The notes below the pieces were generated by a model. It did not search any database and was not told where the DNA came from. It saw only the letters and a list, made by a program, of their open reading frames with translations. The position numbers and the translations under genes are program-made. From NCBI GenBank assembly GCA_003243445.1, contig QFQQ01000031.1:1-64000 (forward strand): a stretch of DNA of 64,000 nt, in the 5' to 3' direction. Shown here in pieces: positions 49,825 to 58,928 of the stretch (the stretch's first letter is position 1; the number at the start of each line of letters is the position of its first letter). The stretch comes from Citrobacter freundii (GTDB lineage Bacteria; Bacteroidota; Bacteroidia; Chitinophagales; Chitinophagaceae).

Positions 49825-50469
49825 TCAGATCAGTTTGTATTCATACGCATACTTCACCAACCCGATCACTGTACTGGTATGCGTCTTCCGCAGAATGTTT
49901 TTTCTATGTGTTTCAACGGTCCGTTCACTGATGAATAACACCTCAGCAATCTGTTTGTTATTGTATTCCTTTTCGATCAACCGGATGATCTCTATCTCAC
50001 GATCTGTAAGATGGGCTTCTGCGCTATGTTTCTTCCGTTGATTGGCACGCTGTAATTCTTCGATCACATCCTTACTGAAATAGATTCCGCCTTCAGCAAT
50101 TTTCTCCAGTGCTTTAGCCAATTCTGTTTTGCTGATGTTCTTCAGCATATAGCCGGAAATATTAGCCTCGTCGATCATCTGGCTTACAAGGCCGCCTTCG
50201 CCGCTCATGGATAATGCCAGGATCTTGATCTGCGGAAATTGATGTTTTACCTGTTTTGCCAGTTCATTACCAGGCAATTTTGGCATCATCACATCAGTGA
50301 TCAGTATATCAACGGGAGTTTCTTCCAGCATCTCTACTACTTCCATCGGATCCGTAGTGGTGAGTATGAATTTAATATGCTCATTGTACTTGAGCATAGA
50401 TAATAGTCCATCGATGACAACCTGGTGATCATCTACAATAGCCAGGCTTATTTGGTCTTTTTTGAGCAT
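49825..50469 (-). CDS. NarL/LuxR-family response regulator
   Basis: A two-component DNA-binding regulator of 214 aa. The receiver domain (1-125) has the acidic pair VDDH (Asp13/Asp14) and phospho-acceptor Asp59 in ITDVMMPK, with Lys in YMLKNISK. The LuxR-type helix-turn-helix (about 150-210) is LTDREIEIIRLIEKEYNNKQIAEVLFISERTVETHRKNIL. The gene lies 61 bp downstream of its likely cognate histidine kinase on the same strand. Targets unknown. Confidence 0.93.
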   Translation of the reverse strand: MLKKDQISLAIVDDHQVVIDGLLSMLKYNEHIKFILTTTDPMEVVEMLEETPVDILITDVMMPKLPGNELAKQVKHQFPQIKILALSMSGEGGLVSQMIDEANISGYMLKNISKTELAKALEKIAEGGIYFSKDVIEELQRANQRKKHSAEAHLTDREIEIIRLIEKEYNNKQIAEVLFISERTVETHRKNILRKTHTSTVIGLVKYAYEYKLI

Positions 50470-50530
50470 TACATCTATAAGAGTTAAAGTACTATGTTTA
50501 AATGAGAAACAAAAAAAACTTCCGTTTTTT

Positions 50531-52459
50531 TTAGTTGGTAACGGGTATTTGCAAACTGATGACCGTACCTCTACCAGGGGAGGAGTCGATGTCGATGGTC
50601 CCTTTCAGGTATTCGACCCTGGTGTGTATGTTTTTCAGCCCCATTCCCATTGCTTTCTCTTTTTCCCTGATATCAAAGCCCTTACCGTTGTCTTCAATGG
50701 TAGCGCTGATACCGTCGGTATCTCTTATGATGGATATGTCGAGTGTGGTAGCTTGTGCGTGTTTGATCACGTTGTTGACGCATTCCTGGATAATGCGATA
50801 CAACATCATTTCTGTGTTTGCATCGATCGGGTGTTCCAGGCCCTCCGTATACAGATGTACGTTAAGTGCGTTATGATCGATTTTATTGATGAAATCTTTT
50901 AATGCTTCTGCAAGATTTTTTTTGAAAGAGGTGGTAAGCATCATGTTATGTGAAACCTGCCTGATCTCCCGGCAGCTTTCATCGACCAGTGATATGATCT
51001 TTTCGAGGGATGTCTGATGCTGAATGGCTGTTTCGGGCATGTTTGATTCGAATGCGGACAGATTCATTTTTGCAGCGCTCATCATCTGACCTACTCCGTC
51101 ATGCAGGTCGCGCGCGATCCGCTGACGTTCTTCTTCAGCAGCAATGATGACCGCTTTGGCGGATAATTCCTGCTGCTTGCTGATCTCTTCCTGTAGTTTA
51201 ATCTTGTGCCGATGCCTGTACCTGCGATAATACCAATAGATCAGCAGTTTGCTGAGCATTAATATACTGATCACTGCTGCAAGCCAGTAATTCTTTTGTT
51301 GCAATTCAAATTGCTGCTGCTCGATGGTGCGTTGATGCTCGATCGTTTTAAAACGCGTTTCCATCTCCGCGATCTTCTGACCAAGATGGTCCGAGAATAA
51401 TGAGTCACGCTGGCCGGCATATTGTTTATACATGTTCAACGCGGCAATGCTGTTACCTGATTTTTCATACAGCTCAGAAAGCGATAACATTGCCTGGCTC
51501 ACTTCCGGCTGACAGTTGACTGCAGCCTGTGCTTTGCGCAAGGCCTCTTCAAGGATGATCTTCGCACTATCGAATCGCTCCTGTCCTGTATAAATAGATC
51601 CGAGATTGATCAGGCAACTTACAATTCCCTTTGTATCTCCTGATTGTTTGCGCAGTACTAATGATTCGCGGACAAACGGGAGTGCCTGTTCATATTCATT
51701 CTGCTGACAGTATAATTCTCCCAGATTATTCAGTGCGTTGGATAAATATTCTTTATCACCTAGCTCACGTGTGATGTGTATAGCGTTCTTATAATAATTT
51801 TCTGCCCGGGTATAGTTCTTATTGATCCGGTAAATATTGGCAATGTTCACAAACGAACCGGCAAGACCATACGTATCTCCCAGTTTTTCTTTTAAAGCAA
51901 TAGACTGTTCGTGATATTTGATCGCTTCCGCAAAGCGGCCAAGGTTCTGATTGATGATGCCGATATTATTCAGCGAATAAGAAATGCCCTTATCATCATG
52001 ATGTTTTTCAAAGAGTGATAATGCAGAAAGCTGGTGATCGAGTGCGGGCTCAAACAATCCCTGTTTTTGATAAACGATCCCGATCTTGTTGTGCAGTTTG
52101 GCAATGCCGGACTCGTCAATCAATTGTTTCCGGATCGCGAGCGACTGATTGTACAGGCTGATGGCGGTATCGTAATTTTCCTTGTCAAAATAAATGATCC
52201 CGAGATCGTTATATGCCTGTGCTTCGTGGGAAAGTGAATGAACAAGTTTTGACTGTTCGATGGCTTTGTTGCCGTAAGAGATCGCTTTATCGCGGTCAAC
52301 CGTGCGGTACTCCCAGGTCAGGTTTGAATAGGTCTCTGCCAATGCAGTGCCTTTCTGCGACTGCATTAGTTTTTCCAGGCTGTCAATAGCGCGGGTTTTT
52401 TGCTGCGCGATCAACAACAAGGGCCACACCATCGCCGATAAGGCAAGGCTTTTCTTCAT
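50531..52459 (-). CDS. TPR-repeat sensor histidine kinase (HisKA_3 type)
   Basis: A 642-aa kinase. A signal-like N-terminus (SLALSAMVWPLLLIAQQ) is followed by about seven tetratricopeptide repeats (about 35-340: AYNDLGIIYFDKENYDTAISLYNQSLAI and similar), predicted to lie outside the membrane. A single membrane helix is at about 390-412. The cytosolic HisKA_3 dimerisation segment is ERQRIARDLHDGVGQMMSAAKM (phospho-His about 453), and the ATPase domain has DNGKGF and GMGLKNIHTRVEYLKG. It lies between dapB (17 bp upstream) and its regulator. The signal sensed is unknown. Confidence 0.92.
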   Translation of the reverse strand: MKKSLALSAMVWPLLLIAQQKTRAIDSLEKLMQSQKGTALAETYSNLTWEYRTVDRDKAISYGNKAIEQSKLVHSLSHEAQAYNDLGIIYFDKENYDTAISLYNQSLAIRKQLIDESGIAKLHNKIGIVYQKQGLFEPALDHQLSALSLFEKHHDDKGISYSLNNIGIINQNLGRFAEAIKYHEQSIALKEKLGDTYGLAGSFVNIANIYRINKNYTRAENYYKNAIHITRELGDKEYLSNALNNLGELYCQQNEYEQALPFVRESLVLRKQSGDTKGIVSCLINLGSIYTGQERFDSAKIILEEALRKAQAAVNCQPEVSQAMLSLSELYEKSGNSIAALNMYKQYAGQRDSLFSDHLGQKIAEMETRFKTIEHQRTIEQQQFELQQKNYWLAAVISILMLSKLLIYWYYRRYRHRHKIKLQEEISKQQELSAKAVIIAAEEERQRIARDLHDGVGQMMSAAKMNLSAFESNMPETAIQHQTSLEKIISLVDESCREIRQVSHNMMLTTSFKKNLAEALKDFINKIDHNALNVHLYTEGLEHPIDANTEMMLYRIIQECVNNVIKHAQATTLDISIIRDTDGISATIEDNGKGFDIREKEKAMGMGLKNIHTRVEYLKGTIDIDSSPGRGTVISLQIPVTN

Positions 52460-52476
52460 ACCAAAAGGGTTTACGG

Positions 52477-53193
52477 TTACAGTCCGAGGACTTCCTTCAT
52501 GCTAAAGATACCCTTTTTGTCTTTGATAAACTCTGCCGCCAGTACGGCACCGGTTGCAAAGCCCTTGCGGTTATGGGCGGTATGGATGATCTCTATATCA
52601 TCGATGGGCGACGAGTATTTAACGATATGAGTACCGGGGGCCGGGTCGATCCGTTTGCTGATGATGGCCAATTGATCGGCAGCAGCGCCCGCATCATTCA
52701 CCCATTTATTTTTACGGGGAAGGAATTCAAGGACCTGTTCAGCGAGCGTGATGGCTGTCCCGCTTGGTGCATCCTTTTTCTGTGTGTGATGGATCTCCTC
52801 CATCGTTACTTCATATTCGCTGTGCGGCGCCATCAATGTGGCGAGACGTTTGTTGATCTCAAAGAAGATATTCACGCCAACGCTGAAATTGCTGGCATAC
52901 AGGAAAGATCCATTGTTGTCTTTACAAAACGCCTGCAGCTCATCGAGCCGCTCCGTCCAGCCGGTAGAACCGCTGACGACAGGTACGCCAAAACCAATAG
53001 TCTGCCGGATATTTTCATAAGCGCTATGCGGGCTGGTAAATTCGATGGCAACATCTGCGCGCTGGAGATTTTCCTTTGTAAAATCAGCCAGGTTCTCTTC
53101 GTTCACTTTAAGCACGATCTCATGTCCGCGTTGGGTGGCAATTTCTTCAATCGCTTTTCCCATTTTACCGTATCCGATTAGAGCTATGCGCAT
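52477..53193 (-). CDS. dapB: 4-hydroxy-tetrahydrodipicolinate reductase
   Basis: NAD(P)H-dependent reductase of the lysine/diaminopimelate pathway; cytoplasmic. A 238-aa protein. The nucleotide-binding loop is GYGKMGKAI (7-15). The catalytic EIHHTQKKDAPSGTA (about 132-146) carries the family histidine pair and lysine. Slightly shorter than the E. coli enzyme, usual in Bacteroidota. The order parA, parB, DUF5683, dapB on one strand is a recurring Bacteroidota arrangement. Confidence 0.95.
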   Translation of the reverse strand: MRIALIGYGKMGKAIEEIATQRGHEIVLKVNEENLADFTKENLQRADVAIEFTSPHSAYENIRQTIGFGVPVVSGSTGWTERLDELQAFCKDNNGSFLYASNFSVGVNIFFEINKRLATLMAPHSEYEVTMEEIHHTQKKDAPSGTAITLAEQVLEFLPRKNKWVNDAGAAADQLAIISKRIDPAPGTHIVKYSSPIDDIEIIHTAHNRKGFATGAVLAAEFIKDKKGIFSMKEVLGL

Positions 53194-53233
53194 GGTTTTG
53201 TTTTTTGGAGGTGCAAAGATAGGGGAGGACGGG

Positions 53234-53380
53234 CGATGGCCGATGATCGATGGCCGATGGCCGAAATCGTGCTATTCGGGATTTCTTCATGATCAAAAAA
53301 CTCCCGATAAAGGTATTGTCCTGTGTATAATTCGTTAACAGCTGCGGAGCTCGGCCATCGGCCATCGATCATCGGCCATC
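53234..53380. repeat. GGCCGATG-family inverted word element
   Basis: Left arm 53234-53264 (GATGGCCGATGATCGATGGC) and right arm 53352-53380 (GGCCATCGGCCATCGATCAT). The 87-nt core is related, in the reverse orientation, to that at 28138-28227. It lies between the DUF5683 gene and dapB. Confidence 0.8.
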
Positions 53381-53385
53381 GTGTT

Positions 53386-54048
53386 TCAAAATACCGCCCT
53401 CACCAACGCCGGCTTCTTCTTCCCGATATCAAACACAAAGCTCAGTGCCGGTCCGTTTGCAAATGCCATCTGGCTGAGTGTTGGTTTTACATGAAGGGTG
53501 AGATCGGGGCTTACATCGAAACCTTTGAGATGGGCATCCACTGCGGCATCCACTACATTGAGCCCCCAGAAGATAATAAAGAATACGGCAGAATAATCGA
53601 TATCGCGGCGATACTGATCGCGGAGATAGGAGAGGTTCTGTGCGTCGTGGCGGTTCACGAGGAACTGAAGATCAGGATGCACGTTAGGATAATTTCCTCC
53701 TGTATCCACGACTGCCTTATATGCGTAGCGTGTACGGCGATACCATTGCAGGTTAAAAATAAAGATCCCGGCAGTGGTGCCAAGTGCGCCATATACGATC
53801 GGAACCTTCCAGTACTTGCGGTTGTAGATCTGTCCGAGGCCGGGAACAATGGCTGAACGGATCGCCGCTTTCCCCGGGTCATAAATGCGGCTTTTCTTTT
53901 TGGGAGGGAGTTTTGCCTGGGCCTGTTTCGCACTATCCTGAACCAATATAAGCGGATTGGTGGTGGGAATAGAATCAGTTACCTGCGCAACAGATAAAAA
54001 TGGCGCAAGCAGCACACAACAAAACATGTAAAATATCTTATTCCTCAT
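53386..54048 (-). CDS. DUF5683-domain protein
   Basis: A 220-aa protein with a signal peptide (FYMFCCVLLAPFLSVAQ). The mature part contains the DUF5683 core: AAIRSAIVPGLGQIYNRKYWKVPIVYGALG (about 60-89), with a hydrophobic helix in it, WYRRTRYAYK, and a second hydrophobic segment YSAVFFIIFWGLNVVDAAVDAHL (about 153-175). It is probably an envelope membrane protein of unknown function. The gene is regularly found between parB and dapB in Bacteroidota. Confidence 0.82.
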   Translation of the reverse strand: MRNKIFYMFCCVLLAPFLSVAQVTDSIPTTNPLILVQDSAKQAQAKLPPKKKSRIYDPGKAAIRSAIVPGLGQIYNRKYWKVPIVYGALGTTAGIFIFNLQWYRRTRYAYKAVVDTGGNYPNVHPDLQFLVNRHDAQNLSYLRDQYRRDIDYSAVFFIIFWGLNVVDAAVDAHLKGFDVSPDLTLHVKPTLSQMAFANGPALSFVFDIGKKKPALVRAVF

Positions 54049-54068
54049 TTTATTCCTGAGTCAGTAAG

Positions 54069-54190
54069 TGGATGATCGATGTTCGATGGTGGATGTTCGA
54101 TCTCAATTTGAAACCGGTCTATAATAACAAACTATTATATCGATGAATTGATGTTGATGCCGATCATCGATCATTCAACATCGATCATCG
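54069..54190. repeat. GATCGATG-family inverted word element
   Basis: Left arm 54069-54103 (GGATGATCGATGTTCGATGG, TGGATGTTCGATC) and right arm 54161-54190 (CGATCATCGATCATTCAACA, TCGATCATCG). The core of about 55 nt is AT-rich. It lies between parB and the DUF5683 gene. Confidence 0.75.
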
Positions 54191-54200
54191 CTTTTCCTGA

Positions 54201-55118
54201 TCAGCCGATCTTCACATCCATTTGTCTGAGCAGTTTATTCAGCTCTTCCTGGGAATAATAATCGAACGTGATCTGTCCGCTGCCATTCCTGCTGTGTTTC
54301 ATTTTAACGCGGGTGCTGAAATGTGAGGCTAAGTTATCTTCTATTTTCTGGTAGGCTGCCGGTAATGAATTTTTTGCCGTTTTTTTAACAGCGCCGCCCT
54401 GTTTGTACATATTACGAACAAGCGCTTCTGTTTGTCTTACCGAAAGGCTTTTGGATTTGATCTCTTTGTAGATATAAAGTTGCTTGTCTACTGTATCCAC
54501 GTTGATCAGTGCGCGGGCATGCCCCATGCTCAGTTCGCCGCTGCGGACAGCCAGTTGGATATCCGGTGGTAGTTTCAGCAGGCGGATAAAGTTGGCCACG
54601 GTACTGCGGTCTTTCCCCATTCTTTCCGCCACCTGTTCCTGGGTATGATTCAGTTCCTCCATCATCCGTTTATAGCTGAGTGCGATCTCCATGGCGTTAA
54701 GATCTTCCCGCTGCAGGTTTTCCAGCAGCGCAAGCTCAAGGAGCTCGGCGTCATTGGCCTGACGGATATAGGCGGGGATGTCGACGAGGCCGGCCATTTT
54801 CGAAGCCCTCCAGCGGCGTTCACCTGAGATAAGGCGGTATTTGCCGGAAGGAAGTTTCGATACAGTGATCGGCTGGATGATATCGTGCAGTTTGATCGAG
54901 TCAGACAGTTCTTTCAGTGCCTGCTCATCAAAATCGCGGCGCGGCTGTTTGGGGTTTGGCTCGACCTGATCTACCGGAATGCGGTTGGTCGCTGTGGCCG
55001 TTTCCACCACGGCCGGTTTCAGGTTGCCGGTGCCGGTTTTCAGGTCGCTGTCAATTCCCTGAAGAAGAGAGCGTATGCCCTTGCCGAGGGCGTCTTTATT
55101 CGATTTGGGGGTTGTCAT
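54201..55118 (-). CDS. parB: Chromosome-partitioning protein ParB
   Basis: A 305-aa CTPase-type DNA-binding protein that loads at parS sites and works with ParA in chromosome segregation. The N-terminal CTP-binding domain has QPITVSKLPSGKYRLISGERRWRASKMAG, including the GERR box (about 98-101), and LLENLQREDLNAMEIA. The central helix-turn-helix is THTQEQVAERMGKDRSTVANFIRLL-like (about 155-185), followed by the C-terminal dimerisation region. No parS palindrome was found in the window. Confidence 0.94.
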   Translation of the reverse strand: MTTPKSNKDALGKGIRSLLQGIDSDLKTGTGNLKPAVVETATATNRIPVDQVEPNPKQPRRDFDEQALKELSDSIKLHDIIQPITVSKLPSGKYRLISGERRWRASKMAGLVDIPAYIRQANDAELLELALLENLQREDLNAMEIALSYKRMMEELNHTQEQVAERMGKDRSTVANFIRLLKLPPDIQLAVRSGELSMGHARALINVDTVDKQLYIYKEIKSKSLSVRQTEALVRNMYKQGGAVKKTAKNSLPAAYQKIEDNLASHFSTRVKMKHSRNGSGQITFDYYSQEELNKLLRQMDVKIG

Positions 55119-55126
55119 TATAATTC

Positions 55127-55204
55127 AAAAGTAAAAAGTAACCCCGCTTCACAAAAGAAAACTTTCTCGGTTGAAAAGCGGGGTACTTTTGATTTTTTAC
55201 TTTT
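55127..55204. repeat. AAAAGTAAAA-family inverted word element with ACCCCGCTT hairpin
   Basis: Short arms TCAAAAGTAAAAAGTA (55127-55142) and TACTTTTGATTTTTTACTTT (55184-55203) bracket a hairpin ACCCCGCTT (55141-55149) / AAGCGGGGT (55176-55184). It lies inside the parA-parB operon spacer. Confidence 0.75.
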
Positions 55205-56008
55205 CTACAGTTCTAATACTTTTTCGTCATTCTTGATCTTCGTCATATCATTCTTCTGCAGGATCTCTTTTGCCAGATTCAGGTAGTTCATTGAACCCTT
55301 GCTTGGCGCATCATACAATATCACGGGTTTGCCGACGCTTGGAGCTTCGGCCAGACGCGCATTACGATGGATGATGGTGCTGAATACCATTTCCTCGAAG
55401 TGACGTCTCACTTCGCTCACCACCTGGTTGCAAAGGCGGAGACGGCCGTCATACATCGTCATCAGGATGCCTTCGATCACCAGTGCAGTATTCAAACGGC
55501 TTTGCACGATCTTGATGGTGTTCAGCAATTTGCCAAGACCTTCCAATGCGAAGAATTCGCACTGGACCGGCACCACCACGGAATCAGCCGCAGTCAGCGC
55601 ATTGACAGTGATCAGACCCAGCGAAGGTGAGCAGTCGATGATGATAAAATCATAATCATCTTTCACCGCATCCAGCTGGGTTTTGAGCACTGTCTCACGG
55701 TTTGGATAGTTGATCATTTCAATTTCCGCACCAACGAGATCGATATGTGAGGGGATCAGGTCAAGGTTAGGGATCTCCGATTTCAGGATCACATCTTTTG
55801 CCTGGGCCTGGTTCACCATGCAGTCATAGAGACTCTGGGTGATGTTATGCAGGTCGAATCCAACACCCGTAGTGCTGTTTGCCTGTGGGTCACCATCCAC
55901 CAGTAGCGTCTTATATTCCAGCACAGCAAAGCTTGCCGCCAGATTGATCGCTGTCGTCGTTTTACCCACACCACCTTTTTGATTCGCCACGCCAATGATT
56001 CTTGCCAT
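55205..56008 (-). CDS. parA: Chromosome-partitioning ATPase ParA/Soj
   Basis: A 267-aa deviant Walker ATPase that forms DNA-bound gradients moving ParB-parS complexes. The Walker A variant is KGGVGKTT (11-18), including the signature lysine Lys11. LLVDGDPQANSTTG and FIIIDCSPSLG (Walker B) follow. Start and length are typical. First gene of the parA-parB unit; a GGAACC-family element lies upstream of its start. Confidence 0.95.
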   Translation of the reverse strand: MARIIGVANQKGGVGKTTTAINLAASFAVLEYKTLLVDGDPQANSTTGVGFDLHNITQSLYDCMVNQAQAKDVILKSEIPNLDLIPSHIDLVGAEIEMINYPNRETVLKTQLDAVKDDYDFIIIDCSPSLGLITVNALTAADSVVVPVQCEFFALEGLGKLLNTIKIVQSRLNTALVIEGILMTMYDGRLRLCNQVVSEVRRHFEEMVFSTIIHRNARLAEAPSVGKPVILYDAPSKGSMNYLNLAKEILQKNDMTKIKNDEKVLEL

Positions 56009-56051
56009 AAGGATATAACAGATTATAATTAAGTCACTGAATGTCTTGATC

Positions 56052-56174
56052 AGGTTCCAGAGGTTTCAGAAGTTCCAGAGGTTGGGGTCGCCTTGAACTG
56101 GAGTTACAACGGCTTCAGATCTAACCGACTTCAACCTATGGAACGTATGAAACCTCTGAAACTTCTGGAACCTC
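56052..56174. repeat. GGAACC-family inverted word element in a divergent region
   Basis: Left arm 56052-56092 (AGGTTCCAGAGGTTTCAGAA, GTTCCAGAGGTTGG) and right arm 56131-56174 (CAACCTATGGAACGTATGAA, ACCTCTGAAACTTCTGGAAC). The core is about 40 nt. It occupies the middle of the 312-bp gap between divergent parA and the metallophosphoesterase gene; the remainder (56175-56320) shows nothing recognisable. Confidence 0.75.
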
Positions 56175-56320
56175 CTCTCCAGAGCACATCACGTAAAATT
56201 CTCTTCTGAAGCGTAGACTTCAAAATTTAGTTTTGCCCATTTCGTGAACTATCCGGCAAAAATAAGTGTTCAGCAAAAAACTATCCGTAAAGTCCTGATC
56301 TTTAATTTTGAAGCCTTCTT

Positions 56321-57571
56321 ATGCGTAATACTCCGTTTTGGTGGATCCTGATCGGTTTTATGGTGCTGCTGGACATTTATGTCTTCCAGGCCGTGAAGGT
56401 AATCTCCAGCCCCGCCGGTTCTAAAACCCGGATAATCATCTATTATGGGTACTGGATCGTGTCTATAGTGGCCATTCTGACCCTGTTGATCCTGCCTTAC
56501 CTGCATTTTGAGCACCAGGCCAGGATGACCCGGAGCACGATCTTCGCGCTGATCGCCGGTGTTTTCTTTGCCAAGCTCATTGCCGCCGTCTTTTTCCTGG
56601 TCGATGATATCCGCCGCGGTATTCAGTGGGTTGCCGGGAAATTATTTTTTTCCAATACGGAAGGCGAAACCCTGCAACAGGATGGCCGGATCTCCCGTTC
56701 CATTTTTCTTTCCTGGGCGGGGATGCTAATGGGCGGAGGCTTGTTCGGGACGCTCGTGTATGGATTCGGAAATAAATACAAATACCAGGTTAAACGGATC
56801 TCCCTTTCATATGACAATCTTCCTCCCGCGTTCAGGGGATTGAAGATTATACAGATCTCCGATATTCATTCGGGGAGTTTCGGTGATAAGAAGGCCGTTC
56901 AAAAAGGCATTGATAAGATCATGAAAGAAAATGCGGATCTGATCCTGTTCACCGGTGATCTTGTCAATAATACCGCCGATGAGATGGATGACTATAAGGA
57001 CCTGTTCAGTGTGCTGAAAGCACCGATGGGAGTATATTCAACACTGGGAAATCATGATTACGGCGATTACTATGACTGGAAGAATGCAGAAGAAAAAGCG
57101 GCCAATCTTGAACGCCTGAAGCATGTGCATGCCCAACTTGGCTGGCGTTTGCTGATGAACGAGCATATCACGTTTAATAGGGGAAATGATACGATCGCGT
57201 TGATCGGTATCGAGAACTGGAGCGCAAAAGGATCGTTTCCGAAATATGGTGACCTGTCAAAAGCCTATGCGGGCAGTGAAAGTTACCCATTCAAGATATT
57301 AATGAGTCATGATCCTTCTCACTGGGACGCGCAGGTACGAACTTCTTACAGCGATATCGATCTGATGCTGGCCGGTCATACACACGGAATGCAGTTCGGA
57401 GTGGAATTACCCGGCTTCAAATGGAGCCCTGTTCAATACGTGTACAAACAATGGGCAGGACTGTATGAAGAAGGTAAACAGAAATTGTACGTGAACCGGG
57501 GCTTCGGATTCATCGGCTACCCGGGAAGGGTGGGGATATTACCGGAGATTACGGTGATTGAACTGGTGTAA
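56321..57571 (+). CDS. Membrane-anchored metallophosphoesterase
   Basis: A 416-aa protein. Four hydrophobic segments in the first 145 residues (PFWWILIGFMVLLDIYVF, IIYYGYWIVSIVAILTLLIL, IFALIAGVFFAKLIAAVFFL, and one near 128-148) precede a calcineurin-type domain (about 165-416). Metal-binding motifs are QISDIHSG, FTGDLVNN, GNHDYGDY, SHDPSHWD and AGHTHGMQFG, complete for a dinuclear active site. It resembles YkuE-like phosphodiesterases. The substrate is unknown; a lipid or nucleotide phosphate at the membrane is plausible. Confidence 0.9.
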   Translation: MRNTPFWWILIGFMVLLDIYVFQAVKVISSPAGSKTRIIIYYGYWIVSIVAILTLLILPYLHFEHQARMTRSTIFALIAGVFFAKLIAAVFFLVDDIRRGIQWVAGKLFFSNTEGETLQQDGRISRSIFLSWAGMLMGGGLFGTLVYGFGNKYKYQVKRISLSYDNLPPAFRGLKIIQISDIHSGSFGDKKAVQKGIDKIMKENADLILFTGDLVNNTADEMDDYKDLFSVLKAPMGVYSTLGNHDYGDYYDWKNAEEKAANLERLKHVHAQLGWRLLMNEHITFNRGNDTIALIGIENWSAKGSFPKYGDLSKAYAGSESYPFKILMSHDPSHWDAQVRTSYSDIDLMLAGHTHGMQFGVELPGFKWSPVQYVYKQWAGLYEEGKQKLYVNRGFGFIGYPGRVGILPEITVIELV

Positions 57572-57572
57572 T

Positions 57573-57677
57573 AAAGTAAAAAGTCAAAAGTAAAAAGTAA
57601 AAACTGCCTGGTTTATGAATGACCTTTCATTCTGTAAACGACCAGTTTTTACTTTTGACTTTTGACTTTTTACTTTG
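57573..57677. repeat. AAAAGTAAAA-family inverted word element
   Basis: The left arm begins at the metallophosphoesterase stop (AAAGTAAAAAGTCAAAAGTA). The core is CTGCCTGGTTTA...TAAACGACCAG (57604-57646). Its loop, read on the other strand, is ACAGAATGAAAGGTCATTCA, nearly identical to that at 49750. The right arm is TTTTTACTTTTGACTTTTGA. Confidence 0.8.
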
Positions 57678-57883
57678 TTAACGGACTTTAACCAATGCCA
57701 AATAGGGGTCTTACTTCTTCGCGTTGTTAATCCATCAGCGTCCGTTTTATAATAACCTTCACAATGATGAAACAATAAACAGATCATTGGATCTGTTTGA
57801 GTCATGGATTATAGCTTATTTAACAACGGACGTTCCTGGATGGTATCATCCTTGACTTTTTTAACACCAAAAAATAAAAAAGT
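57678..57883. other. Gene-less stretch with a loose inverted repeat
   Basis: CCATCAGCGTCCGTT (57732-57746) and AACGGACGTTCCTGG (57825-57839) are imperfect inverses, and TTAACGGAC recurs at 57678. It may be a decayed word element; no promoter box or ORF is convincing. A porin-like gene follows. Confidence 0.4.
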
Positions 57884-58474
57884 ATGAAAGTAAAATTCCT
57901 GTTACCGTTACTCGCAGCCATGTTCATTTCTTCTGTATCGATGGCACAGTTTCACATCGGCATTAAAGCAGGTACGAACATTACCAAAGTGGATGGCGTT
58001 TCTTTCAAAGACAAATTTTCGTATGGGTATTCACTTGGGGCATTCGCTGAAATAGGACTGGGAGAAAAATGGGGATTGCAACCGGAGGTATTGTTCAACC
58101 AGTACTCCTCAACAGTTGACAGTAATTACAAACACGTTTATCAGAATGTCTTCAATTCTGATCAGAGCAAGGTAAAGCTCAACTATCTTTCCATTCCGCT
58201 GCTGTTAAGCTATAATTTGATCGGCAAGGTTGTGGTACTTCAGGCGGGTCCACAGTTCAGCATTCTGATGGATCAAAGCAAAACATTATTACAGAATGGA
58301 GGCAAGGCCTTCAGCGATGGCGACTTTGCCATGCTCGGTGGCGTTCAATTCAGGCTTGGCTCCTTCCGCGCCAGCGGCCGCTACACCGTCGGCCTCAACA
58401 ACATCAATGATATCGATAACAAAGACAAGTGGAAGAACCAGGGCTTCCAGGTAGCGGTAGGCCTGGCGTTCTGA
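57884..58474 (+). CDS. Small outer-membrane beta-barrel protein (PorT-like family)
   Basis: A 196-aa protein with a signal peptide (MKVKFLLPLLAAMFISSVSMAQ). The mature part has alternating amphipathic strands typical of an eight-stranded outer-membrane barrel (FHIGIKAGTNITKVDG, SYGYSLGAFAEIGLGEKWGLQPEVLFNQY, GRYTVGLNNIND) and ends in VAVGLAF with terminal Phe. It belongs to the broad porin/PorT-like outer-membrane beta-barrel group; whether it is PorT itself cannot be said. Monocistronic. Confidence 0.8.
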   Translation: MKVKFLLPLLAAMFISSVSMAQFHIGIKAGTNITKVDGVSFKDKFSYGYSLGAFAEIGLGEKWGLQPEVLFNQYSSTVDSNYKHVYQNVFNSDQSKVKLNYLSIPLLLSYNLIGKVVVLQAGPQFSILMDQSKTLLQNGGKAFSDGDFAMLGGVQFRLGSFRASGRYTVGLNNINDIDNKDKWKNQGFQVAVGLAF

Positions 58475-58490
58475 GCGGGTCCCGGGGCGA

Positions 58491-58706
58491 TAGGTTTCAG
58501 AGGTTTCATAGGTTTAAGAGGTTTCATAGGTTTAAGAGGTTTGGACAGTTTGTGAAACCACAATACAAAACAGGGTTTGATCATGTTAATGGAACCTCCA
58601 TCGACATGATCAAACCCTTATCTTTTGCCAACCTCTCAAACCTCCCAAACCTCTTAAACCTATGAAACCTCTGGAACCTCTGGAACCTCTGGAACCTCTT
58701 GAACCT
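58491..58706. repeat. GGAACC-family inverted word element with a 15-bp core hairpin
   Basis: Left arm 58491-58543 (ATAGGTTTCAGAGGTTTCAT words) and right arm 58629-58706 (CAACCTCTCAAACCTCCCAA, then three GGAACCTCT words). The core has a perfect 15-bp hairpin, AGGGTTTGATCATGT (58572-58586) / ACATGATCAAACCCT (58604-58618), followed by TATCTTTT, which looks like a terminator for the porin-like gene. Confidence 0.85.
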
Positions 58707-58873
58707 TCACTTCCCCCATCCCAAAAATATTTGCCCTTTTTCCCTTGCAAAACCGACAGGAATTCCTGTTTTTTATGCCCTGTTTATGACCCGATCCCCG
58801 TTTTGGCGGTGTTGAAAAAGTTAAAAAGGTGTTTTTTGCACCAATTGGCAGTCTTTTTCCGGCGGCATGATAC

Positions 58874-58903
58874 TTGAAAACATAGTTTCCCGGTTTAATT
58901 TTG
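58874..58903 (+). promoter_or_regulatory. Predicted lon promoter
   Basis: TTG at 58874-58876 (-33) and TAATTTTG at 58896-58903 (perfect TAnnTTTG) are separated by 19 nt. A transcript starting near 58909 would carry the GGGAGG Shine-Dalgarno-like sequence (58915-58920), 8 nt before the TTG start. The region 58707-58873 shows nothing else. Confidence 0.65.
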
Positions 58904-58928
58904 ACATCCAGCCCGGGAGGATGACACA

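Noticed and set aside
54201..56320. parS site near parAB
   Set aside because: No match to the 16-bp palindrome TGTTTCACGTGAAACA or a close variant was found in the window.
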